In this document: one piece after another, positions 44,924 through 53,942 of the stretch
Layout of the letters: each line of letters opens with the position of its first letter
Numbering within the stretch: position 1 is the first letter of the stretch
Source: Colwellia sp.
Lineage (GTDB): Bacteria; Pseudomonadota; Gammaproteobacteria; Enterobacterales; Alteromonadaceae
Length of the DNA: 56,449 nt
NCBI GenBank assembly: GCA_016765685.1
Contig: JAESPR010000039.1
Location: 1 to 56,449 of the forward strand
Direction of reading: 5' to 3'
Notes under the pieces: model-generated
Database searches by the model: none
Told to the model about the DNA's origin: nothing
What the model saw: the letters and a program-made list of their open reading frames with translations, nothing else
Translations under genes and position numbers: made by a program

Positions 44924-47344
44924 GTGCAAGAAAACGTACTTTGGTATGAAAACTTGGGAATGGGTGATGTTGACCGTGTTGGTGGTAAAAATGCATCACT
45001 TGGGGAAATGATTTCAAATTTAGCTAATGTAGGTGTGCAAGTACCTACCGGTTTCGCGACAACTTCTTTTGCTTTTAATGAATTTCTGGAGCAAAGCGGC
45101 ATTAACGAAAAAATTTATCAGTTACTTGATACCTTAGACGTTGATGATGTTAACGAACTATCTAAATGCGGTGCAATCATTCGTCAATGGATTATCGACA
45201 CGCCTTTTTTACCTCAAATGCAGCAAGATATTGAACAAGCGTATGCAAAACTTGTGGGTGACATTCCTGTAGATAAAAGCTCTGAGGATACTTCCTTTGC
45301 GGTGCGCTCATCGGCTACTGCCGAAGATATGCCTGATGCTTCATTTGCGGGTCAACAAGAAACCTTTTTGAATGTTCGAGGTTTTGAAGCAGTCATGATT
45401 GCTATCAAGCACGTATTTGCTTCTTTGTTTAATGACCGCGCTATTTCTTATCGTGTTCACCAAGGTTATGATCATCGTGGAGTGGCACTTTCTGCTGGTA
45501 TTCAACGTATGGTGCGCAGTGATATTTCATCCTCTGGCGTGATGTTTTCCATTGACACCGAATCAGGCTTTGAAGATGTTGTTTTTATCACTTCAAGTTT
45601 TGGTTTAGGTGAAATGGTCGTACAAGGCGCGGTTAACCCCGATGAGTTTTATGTGCACAAACCAACCCTAGCTAAAGGCAAACCCGCCGTTGTTCGCCGC
45701 AATATTGGTAGTAAAGCCATTAAAATGGTGTACACAGCAGATCCATTAGAAAAGCAAGAGCATGGTAAACAAGTTGAAATTGTAGATATTGATGAAAAAG
45801 ACTCAAATCGCTTTTCACTAACCGACGATGAAGTGCAAGAGCTGGCTAAACAAGCGGTGATCATCGAAAAACACTATGGTCGCCCTATGGATATAGAGTG
45901 GGCCAAAGATGGCTTAGACGGTAAACTTTATATTGTGCAAGCTCGTCCTGAAACGGTAAAAAGTCGTGAAAATGCTAATGTAATGGAGCAGTTTCAAATA
46001 CAAAGCCAATTGCAGACCAATGCTAAAGTCATTGTTGAAGGGCGCTCTATAGGCCACAAAATAGGGTCTGGAGAAGCCAAAGTTTTAGCCTCATTGGCTG
46101 AAATGGATCAAATAAAACCTGGCGATGTTTTAGTTACTGATATGACCGACCCTGATTGGGAGCCTATCATGAAACGCGCTTCTGCCATTGTTACCAACCG
46201 TGGTGGTAGAACTTGTCATGCCGCTATTATTGCCCGTGAAATGGGTATTCCTGCGGTTGTGGGCTGTGGTAATGCCACCAAGTTGATTGCTACAGGTGAT
46301 AAAGTGACGGTTTCTTGCGCTGAAGGAGATACGGGTTTTATTTACCAAGGTGAACTTGATTATACCGTGACGACGTCAGAAATTGATTCGATGCCAGAGT
46401 TGCCCCTTAAAATCATGATGAATGTTGGTAATCCTGATCGGGCTTTTACTTTTGCTAAATTGCCTCATGCGGGCATTGGTTTAGCCCGTTTAGAATTTAT
46501 TATCAATAAAATGATTGGTATTCATCCCAAAGCATTACTGAATTTTGATAGTCAGTCTGCAGATTTGCAAGACGAAATTAATGACATTATTGCGGGGTAC
46601 GATAGCCCCGTTGAATTTTACATTGCAAAATTAACTGAAGGTATTTCAACACTTGCTGCGGCTTATTCGCCTGAAAAGGTGATTGTGCGCATGTCTGATT
46701 TTAAATCTAATGAGTATGCAAACTTAGTTGGCGGAGAAGAATACGAGCCAGAAGAAGAAAACCCGATGATTGGTTATCGCGGTGCGGCACGTTATATTTC
46801 TAAAGACTTTCGCGATTGTTTTGCCCTAGAATGTGAAGCAATTAAACGAGTACGTAATGACATGGATTTAACCCATGTTGAAGTGATGATCCCATTTGTA
46901 CGCACGGTAGAAGAAGCAGCACAAGTTATTGACATTTTAGCTGAACATGGCTTGAAACGCGGCGAGAACGGTTTACGCATTATTATGATGTGTGAATTGC
47001 CATCCAATTGTTTACTTGCGGATCAATTCCTCGATTATTTCGACGGTTTCTCTATTGGTTCAAATGATTTAACGCAGCTGACACTTGGTTTAGATAGAGA
47101 CTCTGGTTTAGTTGCGCATTTATTTGATGAACGTGACCCGGCGATAAAAGCATTATTATCTATGGCGATAAGTGCTTGTAAAAAGCGCGGGAAATATGTC
47201 GGGATTTGCGGTCAAGGCCCGTCAGATCATGAAGACTTCGCGGCATGGTTAGTCGAACAAGGCATTGATAGTGTTTCGCTTAATCCAGATACGGTATTAC
47301 CTACGTGGTTATATCTTGCTGAAAAATTAGCGGCTAATAAATAG
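44924..47344 (+). CDS. ppsA: Phosphoenolpyruvate synthase
   Basis: An 806-residue gluconeogenic enzyme converting pyruvate and ATP to PEP, AMP and Pi (E. coli 792). It starts at GTG 44924 with GGAG (44913-44916) upstream. The ATP-binding domain has FAVRSSATAEDMPDASFAGQ near residue 124. The phosphohistidine is in GGRTCHAAIIARE near 430, with the PpsR-target Thr just before it. The PEP-binding C-terminal domain has GSNDLTQLTLGLDRD near 710. It is divergent from ppsR and ends in a strong terminator shared with fhs. Confidence 0.97.
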   Translation: MQENVLWYENLGMGDVDRVGGKNASLGEMISNLANVGVQVPTGFATTSFAFNEFLEQSGINEKIYQLLDTLDVDDVNELSKCGAIIRQWIIDTPFLPQMQQDIEQAYAKLVGDIPVDKSSEDTSFAVRSSATAEDMPDASFAGQQETFLNVRGFEAVMIAIKHVFASLFNDRAISYRVHQGYDHRGVALSAGIQRMVRSDISSSGVMFSIDTESGFEDVVFITSSFGLGEMVVQGAVNPDEFYVHKPTLAKGKPAVVRRNIGSKAIKMVYTADPLEKQEHGKQVEIVDIDEKDSNRFSLTDDEVQELAKQAVIIEKHYGRPMDIEWAKDGLDGKLYIVQARPETVKSRENANVMEQFQIQSQLQTNAKVIVEGRSIGHKIGSGEAKVLASLAEMDQIKPGDVLVTDMTDPDWEPIMKRASAIVTNRGGRTCHAAIIAREMGIPAVVGCGNATKLIATGDKVTVSCAEGDTGFIYQGELDYTVTTSEIDSMPELPLKIMMNVGNPDRAFTFAKLPHAGIGLARLEFIINKMIGIHPKALLNFDSQSADLQDEINDIIAGYDSPVEFYIAKLTEGISTLAAAYSPEKVIVRMSDFKSNEYANLVGGEEYEPEEENPMIGYRGAARYISKDFRDCFALECEAIKRVRNDMDLTHVEVMIPFVRTVEEAAQVIDILAEHGLKRGENGLRIIMMCELPSNCLLADQFLDYFDGFSIGSNDLTQLTLGLDRDSGLVAHLFDERDPAIKALLSMAISACKKRGKYVGICGQGPSDHEDFAAWLVEQGIDSVSLNPDTVLPTWLYLAEKLAANK

Positions 47345-47373
47345 TGGTAAAAGTATGACGCGTTAATTACCAA

Positions 47374-47406
47374 TGGCGAGTTGTTTTCGATACTAGCAAC
47401 TCGCCA
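47374..47406. terminator. Bidirectional terminator between ppsA and fhs
   Basis: Arms TGGCGAGTTG (47374-47383) and CAACTCGCCA (47397-47406) form a perfect 10-bp stem with a 13-nt loop between convergent stop codons. On the plus strand it is followed by CTTTATATTTATTT. Confidence 0.85.
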
Positions 47407-47419
47407 CTTTATATTTATT

Positions 47420-49084
47420 TTACTCTAAACCTTCAATAACACCATTCGCAAGCAGGCTAATATTATTTGCAGCAGGTTTTTTCGGTAAGCCCGGCATGCG
47501 CATAATACTACCGGTCAGTACCACTAAAAATCCTGCACCGGCATTAATTTGAATCGAATTTACCGTTACTTCAAAATTACGCGGTCGGCCATGCAGGGTA
47601 GGATCATCCGACAATGAGCTTGGCGCTTTAGCGATACAAATGGGCAAATGGGTTAAACCTAACTCTTCGACATGTTTGAGATCTTTTTCTGCTTGTTTTG
47701 AAAAGGCAACATCAGTGGCACCGTACATAGCACGGCTAACCTTACGTACTTTATCAACCACAGATAAATCTAGTTCATAAAGCGGTTGAAAAGGGCTGCT
47801 TTTTTCAACCGAGGCCATTACCACCTTCGCTAGTTCAATCGCACCTTTACCGCCATCGGCATGATGTGTAGTTTCGGCAAATGAAACGCCATGCTCAACA
47901 CAGCGGGCTTTGATTAAGGCTATTTCGGCATCGGTATCTGAGACAAAACGGTTTAATGCCACAACGGGATGTTTATTAAATAATTCAACACTTTCGATAT
48001 GCTTGTCTAAGTTTTCTAAACCTTTGGCAACCGCACTTAAATCTTCAACTTCTAAATTATTTTTATCTTTACCACCGTGCATTTTTAACGCGCGAACTGT
48101 AGTAACTAATACGACAGCGTCGGGATCAAGCTGTGCGATTCGACATTTTATATCAAAAAATTTCTCTGCACCTAAGTCAAAACCAAATCCCGCTTCGGTG
48201 ATGGCCCAGTCGCTATAGTGAATGGCCATGCGAGTAGCAATAATACTGTTACAACCATGGGCTATATTGGCAAATGGGCCACCATGAACAAAAGCGGGGG
48301 TGCCCTCAAAACTTTGCACTAAATTAGGCTGCATCGCATCACGCAACAGTGCCATCATAGCACCGGTAATTTCTAGCTCTTTTGCATAAACGGGTTTGTC
48401 GTTATAGGTATAACCTATTAAGGTACGATCTAGTCTTACTTTCAAATCAGCATAGTTGTTGGCTAAACACAACATTGCCATGACTTCCGATGCGGCGGTT
48501 ATGTCAAAACCACCTTCGCGCGGAACACCTTGCATTTTGCCGCCAAGGCCAAGTACTATTTTTCGTAAACTGCGATCATTCATATCCATCACCCGACGCC
48601 AAACTAACTGACGTGGATCAATATTGAGCACATTACCTTGATAAATATGATTATCAATAGCAGCTGAAAGTAAATTATTAGCGCTCGTTATGGCATGAAA
48701 ATCACCAGTAAAATGCAGGTTAATTTTATCACTGGGCATTATTTGGCTATAACCACCACCCGTTGCGCCTCCTTTCATGCCTAAGCAAGGGCCAAGGGAA
48801 GGCTCGCGCAGTGCTAAACATACCGATTTATTAAGTTGAGTAAAGGCTTGTCCTAAACCAATCGTTGTGGTGGTTTTCCCTTCACCTGAAGGTGTTGGGG
48901 TGGTAGCTGAAACCAAAATTAATTTGCCTTTCTTATTGGTTTTAGTATGCAATGCTTCAAGGGATATTTTTGCCATATATCGACCATAAACATTGATATA
49001 TTGTTCTTCAATATGAAGCTTTTCACAAATTTCATGGATAGGGCGAGGGCTAAATTGTTGTGCTATTTCTACATCGGTTGCCAT
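47420..49084 (-). CDS. fhs: Formate-tetrahydrofolate ligase
   Basis: A 554-residue ATP-dependent ligase making 10-formyltetrahydrofolate from formate and THF. The P-loop is TPTPSGEGKTTTTIGLGQ near residue 62, followed by REPSLGPCLGMKGGATGGGY. Family blocks FTGDFHAITSANNLL near 129 and AGFGFDLGAEKFFDIKCR near 300 are intact. The product feeds PurN (3.9 kb in this window). Its position near fdhD suggests a formate theme, but they are divergent and separated by 165 bp. Confidence 0.96.
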   Translation of the reverse strand: MATDVEIAQQFSPRPIHEICEKLHIEEQYINVYGRYMAKISLEALHTKTNKKGKLILVSATTPTPSGEGKTTTTIGLGQAFTQLNKSVCLALREPSLGPCLGMKGGATGGGYSQIMPSDKINLHFTGDFHAITSANNLLSAAIDNHIYQGNVLNIDPRQLVWRRVMDMNDRSLRKIVLGLGGKMQGVPREGGFDITAASEVMAMLCLANNYADLKVRLDRTLIGYTYNDKPVYAKELEITGAMMALLRDAMQPNLVQSFEGTPAFVHGGPFANIAHGCNSIIATRMAIHYSDWAITEAGFGFDLGAEKFFDIKCRIAQLDPDAVVLVTTVRALKMHGGKDKNNLEVEDLSAVAKGLENLDKHIESVELFNKHPVVALNRFVSDTDAEIALIKARCVEHGVSFAETTHHADGGKGAIELAKVVMASVEKSSPFQPLYELDLSVVDKVRKVSRAMYGATDVAFSKQAEKDLKHVEELGLTHLPICIAKAPSSLSDDPTLHGRPRNFEVTVNSIQINAGAGFLVVLTGSIMRMPGLPKKPAANNISLLANGVIEGLE

Positions 49085-49249
49085 GCTTGTTCCTTACTTT
49101 TTTATAATTTACTATAGTTCTAATCTAACGGTTAATATTTGATTTGCAAGCAAAGTTTTTATATTAGTTTTCCTTGAATTGTTTTGGTTGAGCAGGTAAA
49201 GTTTCTTGTATATACAACATAGGTTTAATTAATAGACTATAAATATAAG

Positions 49250-50170
49250 ATGGTGAAAAAAATACCAGATAATAATTTAACTGATGCTCGGGCCATAAAA
49301 ACAATTAATAAATATGTTTATTGTTTTGACAATAATGAGCTTGTTAAAAGGGTTGTGCATGATGAAGTTATTGTTGAGCAACCTTTGCAAATTCGGCTAC
49401 TTTGGCATGATGGCAGGCAGCAATGCTCGCAAGTGTTTTCTATTACTATGCGCACACCTGGCAATGATGAATTATTAATTTTAGGCTTACTATATAGCGA
49501 AGGTGTTATTTCAGCAGTTGCCGATATTGCCCATATAACTATTGAAACTAATGAAAACTCAACAGATACACGTGCCGATCAAAATTTATGGGAAGTTAGG
49601 CTAAATAATGGTGTTATGCCGAAATTAGCTGCCCTTGAGCGTTATCAAATTACTTATAGTAGTTGCGGTTTATGTGGTTCTACCTCATTAAAATCTTTGG
49701 AATTGAAAAATCCGCCGAGTTTAAATCACACTAAACTAATCAATGCTTGGTTAAATACAAGTGATGTCGTTTTTTTACCTAAACTGATGCGCGAAAAACA
49801 GCAAATGTTTGCACAAACGGGTGGTGTACATGGAGCAGCACTTTTTTATTATGATCAAAAAACGCCGCAACTGTTTGCTATTGGTGAAGATATTGGCCGT
49901 CACAATGCGTTAGATAAAGTCATTGGCGCTTATATAAAAACAGCGACTAAAAACAACCTCATTGTGGTCGTTAGTGGCCGAATTAGTTTTGAAATAGTCC
50001 AGAAAACTATTATGGCGGGAATTAGTGTACTTATTGGCGTTGGTGCACCGTCAGACTTAGCTATTAAAGCTGCGCAACGTTTTGATTTAACCTTAATAGG
50101 CTTTGCTTCATCACAATCGTTTAATGTTTATTGCGGCGATTGGCGCATTAAAACAGAGATAATAAAATAA
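49250..50170 (+). CDS. fdhD: Formate dehydrogenase sulfurtransferase FdhD
   Basis: A 306-residue accessory protein that passes sulfur from IscS to the molybdenum cofactor of formate dehydrogenase. The CxxC motif is intact in YSSCGLCGSTSLKSLE (Cys139, Cys142). The GTP/cofactor-binding-like block TGGVHGAALFYYD near 197 and GEDIGRHNALDKVIGA near 217 are present. No formate dehydrogenase subunit lies in the window, so the partner is elsewhere. ATG start at 49250. A decayed frame lies just downstream. Confidence 0.93.
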   Translation: MVKKIPDNNLTDARAIKTINKYVYCFDNNELVKRVVHDEVIVEQPLQIRLLWHDGRQQCSQVFSITMRTPGNDELLILGLLYSEGVISAVADIAHITIETNENSTDTRADQNLWEVRLNNGVMPKLAALERYQITYSSCGLCGSTSLKSLELKNPPSLNHTKLINAWLNTSDVVFLPKLMREKQQMFAQTGGVHGAALFYYDQKTPQLFAIGEDIGRHNALDKVIGAYIKTATKNNLIVVVSGRISFEIVQKTIMAGISVLIGVGAPSDLAIKAAQRFDLTLIGFASSQSFNVYCGDWRIKTEIIK

Positions 50171-50504
50171 GAGTAAATTATGTAAAAACTTTATCACCAC
50201 TTGTAGTCACTGATGCCGGTGATACGGGTTCAGATAAGCGGTAAATAACATCTCGTCTCTTTCGATTGCTGATTTTATATCTTTACCGACACCGCAAACA
50301 CCTCACGATATTTATCATCATAAATTTAGTGATATTATCCTGTTAAGAAAACAAGTTGACGAGCTGATTTGCCAATCTTATCAGCATTTATCCGATGAAG
50401 CATCGTTTGTCACTGGAACTTTTGTTGACGTTATGGGTGGACTTTAACTTTAATTTCTTAAACTGAACAATTTTGTTATCTTTTTACATCATAAAGAGAA
50501 AACC
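50171..50504 (+). pseudogene. Decayed reading frame between fdhD and the AlkC gene
   Basis: A 334-bp gap with protein-like fragments and no start. One frame reads LSPLVVTDAGDTGSDKR and stops near 50243. Another, 50238-50447, is open for 69 codons with no ATG, GTG or TTG near its beginning and reads LPTPQTPHDIYHHKFSDIIL and further to VTGTFVDVMGGL before the stop. The two frames may be pieces of one lost gene. I cannot name a family. The last 50 bp before the AlkC gene are its leader. Confidence 0.4.
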
Positions 50505-51614
50505 ATGCCAGAAGCTTTTAAAAATTTATATAATGAAAATTTCTACTCAATATTAGCTCAGCATCTTAAAGGCTGTTTACCTGACTTTGATGAGCAAAGC
50601 TTTATGACATTAATGCTGTGTGAAAACTTCGAGCAGTTAGAGTTAAAAGAGCGGATGAGCCATACGACAACAGTTTTTCATCAGTTTATGCCCGCAGGTT
50701 TTAAAAAAGCGACAAAAGTCATTCTGCTCCTAATTTCCAGCTTAAAAGCAAAAGGCATCAAAGAAGACAGTATAGAATATATGTTTTTGCCTGAGTATCT
50801 CTCAACGTATGGCATGGAAGACTTGCAAACATCGATGGTTACTATGGAAGAAGTAACCCAATTTACTAGTGGAGAGTTTGCGGTACGGCCATTTTTAATT
50901 AAGTATGGCGAGGTTATGCTTGAGCAAATGATTTTATGGAGCAAACATTCGCATTATTTAGTCAGACGTTTAGCCAGTGAAGGCAGTAGACCTCGTTTGC
51001 CTTGGGCAATGGCGCTTGGTGACTATAAAAAAGACCCTACACCGATACTGCCGATACTGCATCGTTTAATTGATGACCCAACCGAAATTGTCCGGCGTAG
51101 CGTTGCCAATAATCTCAATGATATTGCTAAGGATAATCCGCACATTGTCATTGAATTTGCAAAGCAATATTTAGGTAAAAGTGAGCAAATTAATCGCACG
51201 ATAAAACATGCCTGTCGCACCTTATTAAAACAAGGCTGCCCTGAAACGCTGACTTTATTTGGCTATGACAGCAGCGACATTGAATTAAAGAAATTTGATA
51301 TTTTAACCTCAAAAGTTGCTCTGGGTTCAGCAGTAGAGTTTACCTTTGTCATTCAAAATAACAGCGTTAAAGAAAAGAACATACGTTTAGAATATGGTCT
51401 TTATTATATGAAAAAAAGCGGTCAGTTAAGTAAAAAAGTGTTTAAAATAAGTGAACGAATACTTGCCGCCGATGAAATACATAAAGTACAGCGAAAGCAG
51501 AGTTTTAAAGCGATCAGCACCCGTGTTTTTCATTTAGGCAAACATCAGGTCTCAATTATACTTAATGGCAAAGAATTCATGACAAAAGACTTTGAATTAA
51601 TAATAGCGAATTAG
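50505..51614 (+). CDS. AlkC-type DNA alkylation repair glycosylase with Ig-like domain
   Basis: A 369-residue protein with HEAT-like repeats (about 1-260), including YLVRRLASEGSRPRLPWA near residue 150 and DDPTEIVRRSVANNLNDIAK near 190. A C-terminal beta-sandwich (about 265-369) matches the Ig-like domain of Pseudomonas-type AlkC. AlkC removes 3-methyladenine and 3-methylcytosine from DNA without flipping the base. Length equals the Ig-bearing AlkC form as I recall it. It is followed by a hydrolase gene after 9 bp, so a small operon is likely. Confidence 0.88.
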   Translation: MPEAFKNLYNENFYSILAQHLKGCLPDFDEQSFMTLMLCENFEQLELKERMSHTTTVFHQFMPAGFKKATKVILLLISSLKAKGIKEDSIEYMFLPEYLSTYGMEDLQTSMVTMEEVTQFTSGEFAVRPFLIKYGEVMLEQMILWSKHSHYLVRRLASEGSRPRLPWAMALGDYKKDPTPILPILHRLIDDPTEIVRRSVANNLNDIAKDNPHIVIEFAKQYLGKSEQINRTIKHACRTLLKQGCPETLTLFGYDSSDIELKKFDILTSKVALGSAVEFTFVIQNNSVKEKNIRLEYGLYYMKKSGQLSKKVFKISERILAADEIHKVQRKQSFKAISTRVFHLGKHQVSIILNGKEFMTKDFELIIAN

Positions 51615-51623
51615 TGCCTAAAA

Positions 51624-52358
51624 ATGCGAAAAAAAATATACCTTATTCCCGGAACTATGTGCACAGAGCAGCTATGGTCTAGCCTTTTACCACTTTTAAA
51701 AAGTTCAGTTGGCCATAACTATGAATTTATTCATGTGAAAATACCTCAGGATAAAAATTTCGCTCAAATAAGTGACTTTTTAAATGATTATTTTACCGAA
51801 GACAAGGTCACTATTATTGGTTTTTCTCTAGGCGGATATATTGCAGCACATTTTGCCGTAACTTATGCACAACGGGTGAGTAAACTTTTTGTGATTGCTA
51901 ATAGCCCATGCGCGCTTAATAAAGAAGAAATACAGCAACGACAAGCGATAGTTGAGTTTGTTGACCAATATGGTTATCAAGGTTTAAGTAGAACCAGAGC
52001 CATGCAGTTGTTCGATAAAAAACAATTACTTGAAAAAAAAGGTGGTGCTGAGCAACTTGATAATTTAATCAATATCATGATCGCAATGGCTGCTGAATTA
52101 GGGGCGGCTGAATTTATCAGTCAAATGCACTGTACCACTGCAAGAGACGATCTTTTTGAACAACTCGCCTGTATATCAGCTCAAACAGTTTTTTATTACA
52201 GCGAAGCCGATCCACTTGTTAATTCGGCTTGGTTAGTGAAATTACAGCAAGTAAACAATCGTTGTCAGATAATTTGCAGCTCTGGTGCAAGTCACATGTT
52301 AGTATTGGAAAAACCTGACGAATTAGCGAGCCATATTCATGCGTGGCTCAGTGCTTAG
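51624..52358 (+). CDS. Alpha/beta-hydrolase
   Basis: A 244-residue hydrolase with the N-terminal oxyanion segment YLIPGTMCTEQLW. The nucleophile elbow is GFSLGGYIAAHFA (Ser near residue 68), the Asp is in YYSEADPLVNS near 194, and the His in SGASHMLVLEKP near 223. All triad residues are present. The substrate is unknown; the closest general group is small esterase/lipase-like proteins. It follows the AlkC gene by 9 bp and precedes the DUF2237 gene by 23 bp. Their joint transcription does not reveal a shared task. Confidence 0.85.
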   Translation: MRKKIYLIPGTMCTEQLWSSLLPLLKSSVGHNYEFIHVKIPQDKNFAQISDFLNDYFTEDKVTIIGFSLGGYIAAHFAVTYAQRVSKLFVIANSPCALNKEEIQQRQAIVEFVDQYGYQGLSRTRAMQLFDKKQLLEKKGGAEQLDNLINIMIAMAAELGAAEFISQMHCTTARDDLFEQLACISAQTVFYYSEADPLVNSAWLVKLQQVNNRCQIICSSGASHMLVLEKPDELASHIHAWLSA

Positions 52359-52381
52359 TAACAAAAAAGTAGGAAGTAACA

Positions 52382-52759
52382 ATGGAAATGGCAGAATCAC
52401 TTAATGTTTTTGGTGAAGCACTAGAAATTTGTGGCGGTAATCCTGTGACCGGCTTTTATCGTGATGGTAAGTGTAATACTTGTGAACAAGATACCGGCTC
52501 TCATACAGTGTGCATTGAAGCATCAAAACAATTTTTAGAATATTCACGTTTTAAAGGCAATGATTTGTCTACGCCCATTCCTGAGTTTGGTTTCAAAGGT
52601 TTACAAGTTGGAGATACCTGGTGTTTATGTGCTTTAAGATGGAAACAAGCATTAGCCGATGATATGGCACCAAGAATTCATCTCAAAAGAACTCATATCA
52701 AAGCACTAGAAATAGTACCAATGGCGTTATTAAAACCGTATGCGTTAGACTTAAATTAA
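52382..52759 (+). CDS. DUF2237 family protein
   Basis: A 125-residue protein matching DUF2237. It has the block NVFGEALEICGGNPVTGFYR followed by DGKCNTCEQDTGSHTVC, then FLEYSRFKGNDLSTPIPEFG, GDTWCLCALRWKQA and a final APRIHLKRTHIKAL. The conserved cysteines (near residues 19, 33, 36 and 45) suggest metal binding. The function is unknown in all organisms. The ribosome binding site AGGAAG lies just upstream of the ATG. Confidence 0.9.
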   Translation: MEMAESLNVFGEALEICGGNPVTGFYRDGKCNTCEQDTGSHTVCIEASKQFLEYSRFKGNDLSTPIPEFGFKGLQVGDTWCLCALRWKQALADDMAPRIHLKRTHIKALEIVPMALLKPYALDLN

Positions 52760-52823
52760 GTGTTTGCGAATGAGGTTAATGGCGTATAACCAAAGGATAA
52801 CTAGCAAGTAAAAGGTTAAAAGA

Positions 52824-53087
52824 TCACCGCATGCGCCAACTTAAGCTTGGGCCCGTCGGAATAATACCCGAAGGGTTAAGTGCCGCCTGTCCAGCAAAGT
52901 AGGTTTTCTTGATGAAATCTACGTGAAAGGTTGAGCTAATGAGCGGATTACTCATCATATCAATAACGTACCTTTGTATGTTTTTATAATAACTGAGCGG
53001 CTGATAATTAAGTTTAAAGTGAGTGTGATATATCAACTCTAACTGGATCAATGTCGGTATAATTAAGACGTCACTGAGTGTTAACAA
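52824..53087 (-). pseudogene. C-terminal remnant of glutathionyl-hydroquinone reductase (YqjG/GST type)
   Basis: This 87-codon frame lacks a natural start and matches only the C-terminal quarter of YqjG-type glutathione transferases. LTLSDVLIIPTLIQLELIYH corresponds to the family's T-EADWRLFTTLVRFD block. Then come THFKLNYQPLS (cf. GHFKCN), VDFIKKTYFAG (cf. HIKRHYYGS) and ALNPSGIIPTGPS (cf. TINPTGIVPIGP). About 230 N-terminal residues, including the catalytic Cys, are missing. Protein-like frame continues a few codons upstream into the neighbouring remnant. It is surely non-functional. Confidence 0.78.
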
Positions 53088-53094
53088 GTCACCG

Positions 53095-53295
53095 TTATAG
53101 AATTTCTTCGTCTGCTTCTGGCACTAACTTGCCATCAACCATTTTTTCGAAATAACTACCAAAGCTATAGGTTGCTTTTACATCGCCACCCCACCAAGGC
53201 ATAAGCTCTGCTATTTTTTCTACGGCAACGTTAAGCAATTGCTGATTAATCGAATTACTGTGGTTACTACCGGTAAAGGCGATAATTTTTTTCAT
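53095..53295 (-). pseudogene. Internally deleted NADPH-dependent FMN reductase
   Basis: A 66-codon frame with an intact start: MKKIIAFTGSNHSNSINQQL is the flavodoxin-like N-terminus with the phosphate-binding loop. It then jumps at about residue 31 to MPWWGGDVKATYSFGSYFEK, the family's C-terminal end. About 100 central residues, including the rest of the flavin site, are missing in frame. The ribosome binding site AGAGTT is weak. It may be translated but should not bind FMN normally. It abuts the GST remnant, so this is a rearrangement scar. Confidence 0.7.
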
Positions 53296-53308
53296 TGTTA
53301 ACTCTCTT

Positions 53309-53839
53309 CTATCTTTGGTAAGTAGGTAAATAGGTTTCGTTTGTTAGGTATTCATAACTGGCAACGATGACTTGTTTCAACGTTACCATTTCCTTTTTAT
53401 TTTGCGGGGCGTAAACCAGAATTTCATTAACACCATGTTTTTTATAAGGGTGAGGTTCGCCCCATTTAGCATCGAAAATAGCATCAATGTCTTTTTGAGG
53501 AAGACATACATGGATACTGCCATCTTTATGTAAATGAGCGAACTCACGACTCTTGGGAGGTGGCGGCATAAAGCCATCTTTTGGGGTGTTTTTAATATTC
53601 TCATCAAGCCACATTGCTCGACTTGTCGGCACCGAAATACAAGTTTCGTGCTCTCTCGATTTAGGGAATACGTTAAACATCCAGTCCGCGAGTGCATGAT
53701 ATATTTCTCTTGGGCTATGTTGGTTGTGCTGCAAATGCGGTGGCAGTGGATTTGTTATTGGCTTCGTTCCCACTCTTTTAGCTAATTTAAGTTTTGACTG
53801 TTTTGACTGTTTTGACTGTTTTGATACAGGTTTTGACAT
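53309..53839 (-). CDS. Luciferase-domain (PF17648-like) protein
   Basis: A protein of 176 residues from the ATG at 53839, which has GGAG upstream; the longer frame to 53854 lacks such a signal. Its basic N-terminus contains a repeated KQS triplet (KQSKQSKQSK) encoded by a 9-bp tandem repeat. The conserved core is FAHLHKDGSIHVCLP, then KWGEPHPYKKHGVNEILVYA, matching the small luciferase-domain family of unknown reaction. It is not a bacterial bioluminescence luciferase. It is divergent from the LysR gene and is a likely target of it. Confidence 0.8.
   Translation of the reverse strand: MSKPVSKQSKQSKQSKLKLAKRVGTKPITNPLPPHLQHNQHSPREIYHALADWMFNVFPKSREHETCISVPTSRAMWLDENIKNTPKDGFMPPPPKSREFAHLHKDGSIHVCLPQKDIDAIFDAKWGEPHPYKKHGVNEILVYAPQNKKEMVTLKQVIVASYEYLTNETYLPTYQR
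53792..53824. repeat. 9-bp tandem repeat in the luciferase-domain gene
   Basis: TTTTGACTG occurs three times (53792, 53801, 53810), followed by a 6-bp partial unit. It encodes Lys-Gln-Ser in frame, so copy-number change would lengthen or shorten the N-terminal tail without a frameshift. Confidence 0.9.
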
Positions 53840-53892
53840 ACTATTCTCCAACAAATTACTTGATTGGCTCTAGTATAGATAAATTGACTTTA

Positions 53893-53940
53893 TTTCTTAA
53901 TACCGCAAAATAAGAAAATATATTTTCCAAATTGAGAAAA
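53893..53940. promoter_or_regulatory. Putative LysR-binding region at the lysR/luciferase-domain promoter
   Basis: The region holds TTTCTTA-N11-TAAGAAA (53893-53899/53911-53917), a spaced dyad typical of LysR-type sites, and then TTTTC-N8-GAAAA (53923-53940) containing AAATTGAGAAA, directly before the LysR ATG. A similar AAATTGAGAAA site lies upstream of the SDR gene. Autoregulation is inferred. Confidence 0.55.
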
Positions 53941-53942
53941 CC

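Noticed and set aside
52759..53308. CRISPR or integron-like explanation for the remnant region
   Set aside because: No regularly spaced repeats, integrase or attachment-type sites; simple deletion of two genes explains it.
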